Source of the DNA: Calliphora vicina
Lineage: Eukaryota > Arthropoda > Insecta > Diptera > Calliphoridae
Length of the DNA: 64,000 bases
Reading direction: 5' to 3'
NCBI RefSeq assembly: GCF_958450345.1
Contig: NC_088780.1
Coordinates: forward strand, 59,927,533 to 59,991,532
Position numbers and translations under genes: made by a program
In this document: piece by piece, positions 59,585 through 64,000 of the stretch
How the letters are laid out: each line of letters begins with the position of its first letter
Position numbering within the stretch: the stretch's first letter is position 1
The notes under the pieces: model-generated
Database searches by the model: none
The model's input: only the letters and a program-made list of their open reading frames with translations
What the model was told of the DNA's origin: nothing

Positions 59585-60020
59585 CACAGGGCAACAAAAC
59601 CGAAAAAAATTTAGAGATTTTTTAAACCACTACACAATTTTGATGTATTGTTGTTCCAGTAGTACAAATATGGTCCAAATTTTAAATTCTATGGAGAAGT
59701 TCTTTTTTAAATTTTTTTTTTGTAAAATTGTGAATTTTTTTAGACGTTTCTCCACATAAATTATGAGAACTCAAAAAGGGTTAGTCCGATATTATTAAAA
59801 TAAACTTAGAAAAGTTTATATTTACATAACCGTTTATATATTGCTTATATTTTTTGCTTAATAACAAATTTAAGTAAAAAATATCTTTTTTACGTGGAAA
59901 TAGCTAATTTTTGTGTTTTAAAAAACTGATAAAAAATTTAAAACGGCAGAAATTGTTCAGGTTTGTTGTTTTGTCGCAAACCCACATATAATAGCAACAA
60001 AATGACTAGCGATCATAAAA
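59585..60020 (+). repeat. Dispersed repeat R5, copy 3
   Basis: Contains cagggcaacaaaaccgaaaa, ccactacacaattttgatgt and cccacatataatagcaacaa, shared with 22045 and 43340 copies. Confidence 0.75.
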
Positions 60021-60284
60021 ATCGATTTGTTCTATTCTTTACTATTTTTGGTTGATATACATACAATTGACCAGTTAATGTTCTTATTTCGACTGATTGA
60101 ATTTTGAAAACCTTTTCGTCAAGCTATGTACAAATTTTCACATATATACTGCGTTCCAATCGGCTCAGTTTCGAAACATATATTTCGAATATCTGCAGAA
60201 CTATAATTGTGCAATTCACAATACTTTGTTTGTGTTATTTTGGTACCTTGCAAGGCCTTGGCGTAATTCAAATGGGTAGTATCA

Positions 60285-61274
60285 GTACTGCAATTCTGTA
60301 ACTTTTTATACTTTCCTACCGATGTCGTTAAGTAACGAAAAATATCGGTTGCTTTAACGAATTTAATATTCACTAATTGAAGTTAACGATTTCTCTCGGT
60401 AATACATTTTAACGAAAAATATAGTTAAAAATATAAATGTCAATATTTTTAAAATTAAAAAATAATTTTTATTCGCTCATTTGCTGCAAAAAAAGTCGTT
60501 TCGAGAAAACGACTTTGAACGTTTTATTACATTTTACTATTTCTTAAATAAATTTTCATCAAATCATGTGATTTCAGATATAAAACCTGATTTAAATTGT
60601 AGATGTTAATATCTTTCTAATCTATATTTAACCCAAATTTTTACTTGTCAAATATACGAGAAAACATGAATTTTCATTTTGACGTTTACAACAAAAAAAC
60701 ATTCTCATACAAAAAATAATTGACTTTTTTTAAAACTGATAAAACTATATGAAAGAATAAAGAACGGCGCATATTTTGTATTACTCAGTTAAAAACACCC
60801 GGATTTTGAGTTATGACGTTGTTGCTGAAAATGAGCGATATGTCTATGTCACCACAAGTGATCATTTATTTAGAATTTAGATATGTGTTGTTATAAGGAC
60901 AGTCGATAAATTGCAATGTCTTAATATACGGTCTTAAAAACGATTTTTAACTTTTATATAAGTTTATAGTCGCATCACACCGCCAAATCTATTAAATATG
61001 GATACAATGCCCCATATAAAAGTTGCTCTTAAAATTCGAGTACTATTTTCTAAAAGCAATATAATCTATGTCCAAATTTATCTTAAACAGATAATTAAGG
61101 CATCTTAATTTTTAACCTACCGATACATGTTCTTATCTACCGACTATTTTAACGAAAAAAATAATCGGTAAAATTTAATTCGGAATATCTGTTAACGATA
61201 AATAATGTTAACTAACGAATTTTGATTACTTAACGTCAAAATTTTGTCGTTAATAAGTTACAGAATTTCGGTAC
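60285..61274. mobile_element. TIR element of about 1 kb
   Basis: Left GTACTGCAATTCTGTAACTT and complement of right GTACCGAAATTCTGTAACTT (18 of 20). Both ends carry gttaacg/cgttaa repeats. The interior 60575-60840 is the inverted relative of the middle of the MITE at 47992-48972. No coding sequence; duplication unclear. Confidence 0.68.
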
Positions 61275-62386
61275 AGATCACGTTAAATAAATAGTAATAT
61301 TCGAATATCTAAACAACTGTTATAGCTTTCATATCATTGCAATGATATGTATTGAAATATGTTTGACTTAAAATAGGCTGGATCGAAACTTGCACACTGT
61401 AAAAACATACGCGATAATAGCTAAGTGAATATTTTAAGAATAGTATCAAGATTTTTTTCAAATCACTGGATGCCATTAATCACATACAAGTTTTTTTTAT
61501 TTTACTACGACAGTGGTAGCAAAGCGCTACAGTTAAATCAAAATTTAAAAGAGTAATTTTTACCGTTTTTGTAGTTGAAATTCGTTAGTTAAAAATAACT
61601 AATAAATCATTAGTTTCCAATGTTTTGTGTTTTTTGTAAGTTAAAATTAAAGAAAATCAGTTATTGTTAGTTATAAAAACAACATTAAAAATAAATAAAA
61701 AATTCGTTTGATTCAAATGAAATGTAAGTGTTCCGTTTTTTGAATTAATTTATAGTTATTATTAATGAATTTTCTGTAGCATTTTCCTACATAATATTTT
61801 CAGTGTACACATTAGGAATAAAAATAATCAATTTTTTTTATAAGTAATCAAAACGGCAACGGTTGGAAGAAAATGTAAATATTTGCAATAATCTGAAAAA
61901 AGCATGGTTTTTAAAAATGTTCCAGCTCACGAACGTTTGTTGCAAGATGCAACATATTTTTGGAAACATAATTATATTGAGCGGGATAACAAAATAACTT
62001 TTTCCGTTACCATATGAAGTGACTCGTTCAAATGCGCATAGATATTTAGATGTAAAATATACAAATATCTTGACAATGCTCATAGGGGCAAAGATATGTT
62101 AAAAGGGGCGATAAATCAACCACAGGATTTTGATGTAAGTTATCGGTATCATTGAAAAGGTAATTTTCTCTAGATTTCAAATATGTAAAAATATTATAAC
62201 CCACCGAACAATAAAGTTAAAAATACTGAAATCAAAGAAAAATGGATTTTTTTTTAATTTTTCTAATTATTTTATTAGTCATTTAAAATACATTAAATTA
62301 CATTATATTGAGGAGCCGCAGAATAAAAGGTACTTTTTCGCTCATTTAAATTTTTTTGGAAATTGAGTTTTATTTATTTCGCCCCC
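61275..62386. other. No recognised gene
   Basis: AT-rich. The minus-strand frame at 61838-62083 has moderate composition but no recognisable domain. Confidence 0.45.
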
Positions 62387-62390
62387 TTAA

Positions 62391-62882
62391 CCCAGATATA
62401 CCGACTGTACATGTAGTTCTTGTTTACAGGATACGTCACATTTATCAAAATACCATTTTTTTTGTTCACATTCTTAGTACTCACCAATACCTCATGGGAG
62501 ATTGTGTGATCGCATTTTTTTTTGCTACTATTTTTGAGTTATTGAATTTTTAATTTGTGATATTTTCATAATGCCCATATTCAGTCATTATGGACATATC
62601 TCGTTTGTACGGAAAGTAAAATTTTGTACATTTACAAGTGAATAAATACTATATTTTTTGGGAATTTATATTTATGAAGAGTATCTTGATTGTTATATGC
62701 ATGAATGTTTCATTATTGCGTTTTAGTTTTGTTGTTGTGACCCAATGTCCGACTTAAGAGACATTTTTCAATAAATTTTTAAAAAAAACTCTAATTGCAC
62801 TATTTTTTATTTCTCATTTGCTTCCAAAATAATATAAAAGTAATTTTAAAATGATAAAGCTCAAGCCTTCGGCATATCTGGG
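62391..62882. mobile_element. piggyBac-like MITE with TTAA, 492 bp
   Basis: Left CCCAGATATACCGA and complement of right CCCAGATATGCCGA (13 of 14). TTAA on both sides (62387-62390, 62883-62886). No transposase. Its ends differ from the TTAA elements at 2273 and 36750, so at least two such families are present. Confidence 0.85.
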
Positions 62883-62886
62883 TTAA

Positions 62887-63417
62887 AAAACTGCATGAAC
62901 CTGGAAATGGTAACAAATTTCTTACTTATCAATATATACATCTAATTGCTATAAGTCACCACATTAAATGTTAAGGATGTTTGATATAAAATCATTTTAA
63001 TATCGGAAAAAGAACCTTTTGTTAAAAAATAATGAAAAAAGTACGTTTTGTTAAAAACAAAATTAAAAATTATATTTTTTATGCGTTTTTTTTAACGATA
63101 ATATTTTAAATGAATGTTTTTATTTTAATCCTGATCTAAATATTAACGAATTACATATTGAAATTGAATATTTTTTTTCGTTTTATACTAGTGTTGTACG
63201 TTTTGTTAAGCACTAATTTTTTTAGGACCTATTTACTTTGTAACAAAATTAAAAAATTTTGCTTGATTGTTTCTAGAAGATTTCAATCCAATTATTATAA
63301 AAATACCAAAAAAAAAACATTTTTGAATAAATGCGAAAAAGTAACATTTGTATGTGATTTTAAGAATAAAAAGTAATATGTATAAAAAATTAAAAATATA
63401 TACATAAAGTATTACAA
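62887..63417. other. No recognised gene
   Basis: AT-rich. This is presumably downstream sequence of the minus-strand fragment that follows. Confidence 0.4.
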
Positions 63418-63542
63418 TTATTCTAATATGAAAGCATAATTTTCATCACTACTATCGTCCATATCGCTTTCATCTGAAGTTGATGTATCGCAGGTTGGCA
63501 CGAACAATTCCGATGCCTCCTGTGGAAGATCGTTTATAATTT
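63418..63542 (-). pseudogene. C-terminal tail of a second Transib/RAG1-like transposase
   Basis: Minus strand, ending in TAA at 63418: LPQEASELFVP followed by an acidic Ser/Asp-rich tail (SDESDMDDSSDENY). The transposase at 8387 ends the same way (LPEEAMDLI followed by an Asp-rich tail), with different residues between. The frame is cut at 63543 by the end of a Helitron, so the rest of the gene, if present, lies beyond the window. The match is short and low in complexity, so the call is tentative. Confidence 0.45.
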
Positions 63543-63543
63543 A

Positions 63544-64000
63544 CTAGCTGACCCGGTGCGCTTCGCCACCCCAATTAGAAGAAAGAAATAGTACTATCAA
63601 GTCTCACTTTGTGAATCTAATTGTAAATGTCTAATTTCATATTTCTGGGTCCATTATTATAGAATATTCAAAAAGTACCATTGCAATAAGGAAATAGTAC
63701 CATTGATTATCACTTTTAAATTCGCATTCACTAAACCATAACCCGTCAAGTTTGAATTTTAGATTTGTATATCATTTCCTATATTATCAACTAATTTTGT
63801 TTCTATAATACTTAAGATTTAATAAATTATCACAAAACCGAAACCGATCGGTTTTTAATTTTTTAAAACCGAAACCGCGGTTTTGAAATTCTTCGATTTT
63901 TTGGAAAGTCTAGGTCCATTATTATAGGAAATTCAAAAAAAGTACCATTAGAATATATAAAAAGTACCAAAAATCCCCCACTTGTGGTTTCCCACTCACT
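63544..64000 (-). mobile_element. Helitron 3' end, continuing beyond window
   Basis: Read on the minus strand the element ends GCGAAGCGCACCGGGTCAG then CTAG, with T as the next base. The terminal GC-rich stem followed by CTAG and insertion before T are the canonical Helitron 3' signals. The remainder (to 64000) is AT-rich and includes a palindromic 'aaaaccgaaacc' stretch at 63833-63895, perhaps another small insertion. Confidence 0.75.

Overview
This is a strongly AT-rich stretch of nuclear DNA from an animal, most likely a higher fly (Diptera). Three things suggest a fly: jockey-clade retrotransposon fragments, very short introns (60-150 bp) inside transposase genes, and many small inverted-repeat elements (MITEs) with poly-A/T-rich spacers. 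The species cannot be fixed from the sequence. I find no convincing single-copy host gene, no tRNA or rRNA, and no CRISPR array. Nearly everything recognisable is a transposable element (TE) or its remains, often nested several deep.

The best-preserved element is at 7768-11507: a 3740-bp DNA transposon with termini starting CACAG, flanked by a perfect 5-bp target-site duplication (TSD), CGATC. It carries one intact transposase of about 681 residues on the minus strand. The catalytic layout (D...D-CxxC...HxxxxH...E) matches the RAG1/Transib recombinase superfamily. It sits in older repeats and looks recent.

Layout. 1-5 kb: a foldback MITE, direct repeats, a Helitron-like end, a TTAA-flanked MITE, an unrecognised broken gene and a jockey endonuclease fragment. 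5-13 kb: repeat family R1 (TIR containing AGAGTGTCCC), split by a 2-kb element with a TAA duplication; then the Transib-like element; then repeat family R2, itself carrying a complete R1. 13-25 kb: MITEs, a deleted Helitron, hAT and jockey fragments, and a solo LTR with a 4-bp duplication (24520-24890). 25-33 kb: MITEs of MULE-like, pogo-like, hAT and TAA types; one hAT MITE splits a conserved TE-type coding domain. 33.9-42.4 kb: one hAT element (here hAT-A), grown to 8.5 kb by later insertions, including a second opposite-strand hAT (hAT-B), a piggyBac-type MITE, a tandem-repeat block and an R1 piece. 42.4-64 kb: further MITEs and repeats, another nested pair at 47.2-49.1 kb, a full R2 copy, a 1.2-kb inverted repeat, an element with an unusual 16-bp duplication, and at the right edge the tail of a second Transib/RAG1-like gene cut by a Helitron.

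The genes do not form a pathway. Their relations are insertional and give a relative history: R2 and R1 are old, hAT-A entered R2, hAT-B and the MITEs entered hAT-A, and the Transib-like element is among the youngest. R1-R6 are names given here to repeats recognised by comparing parts of this window; they are not database families.
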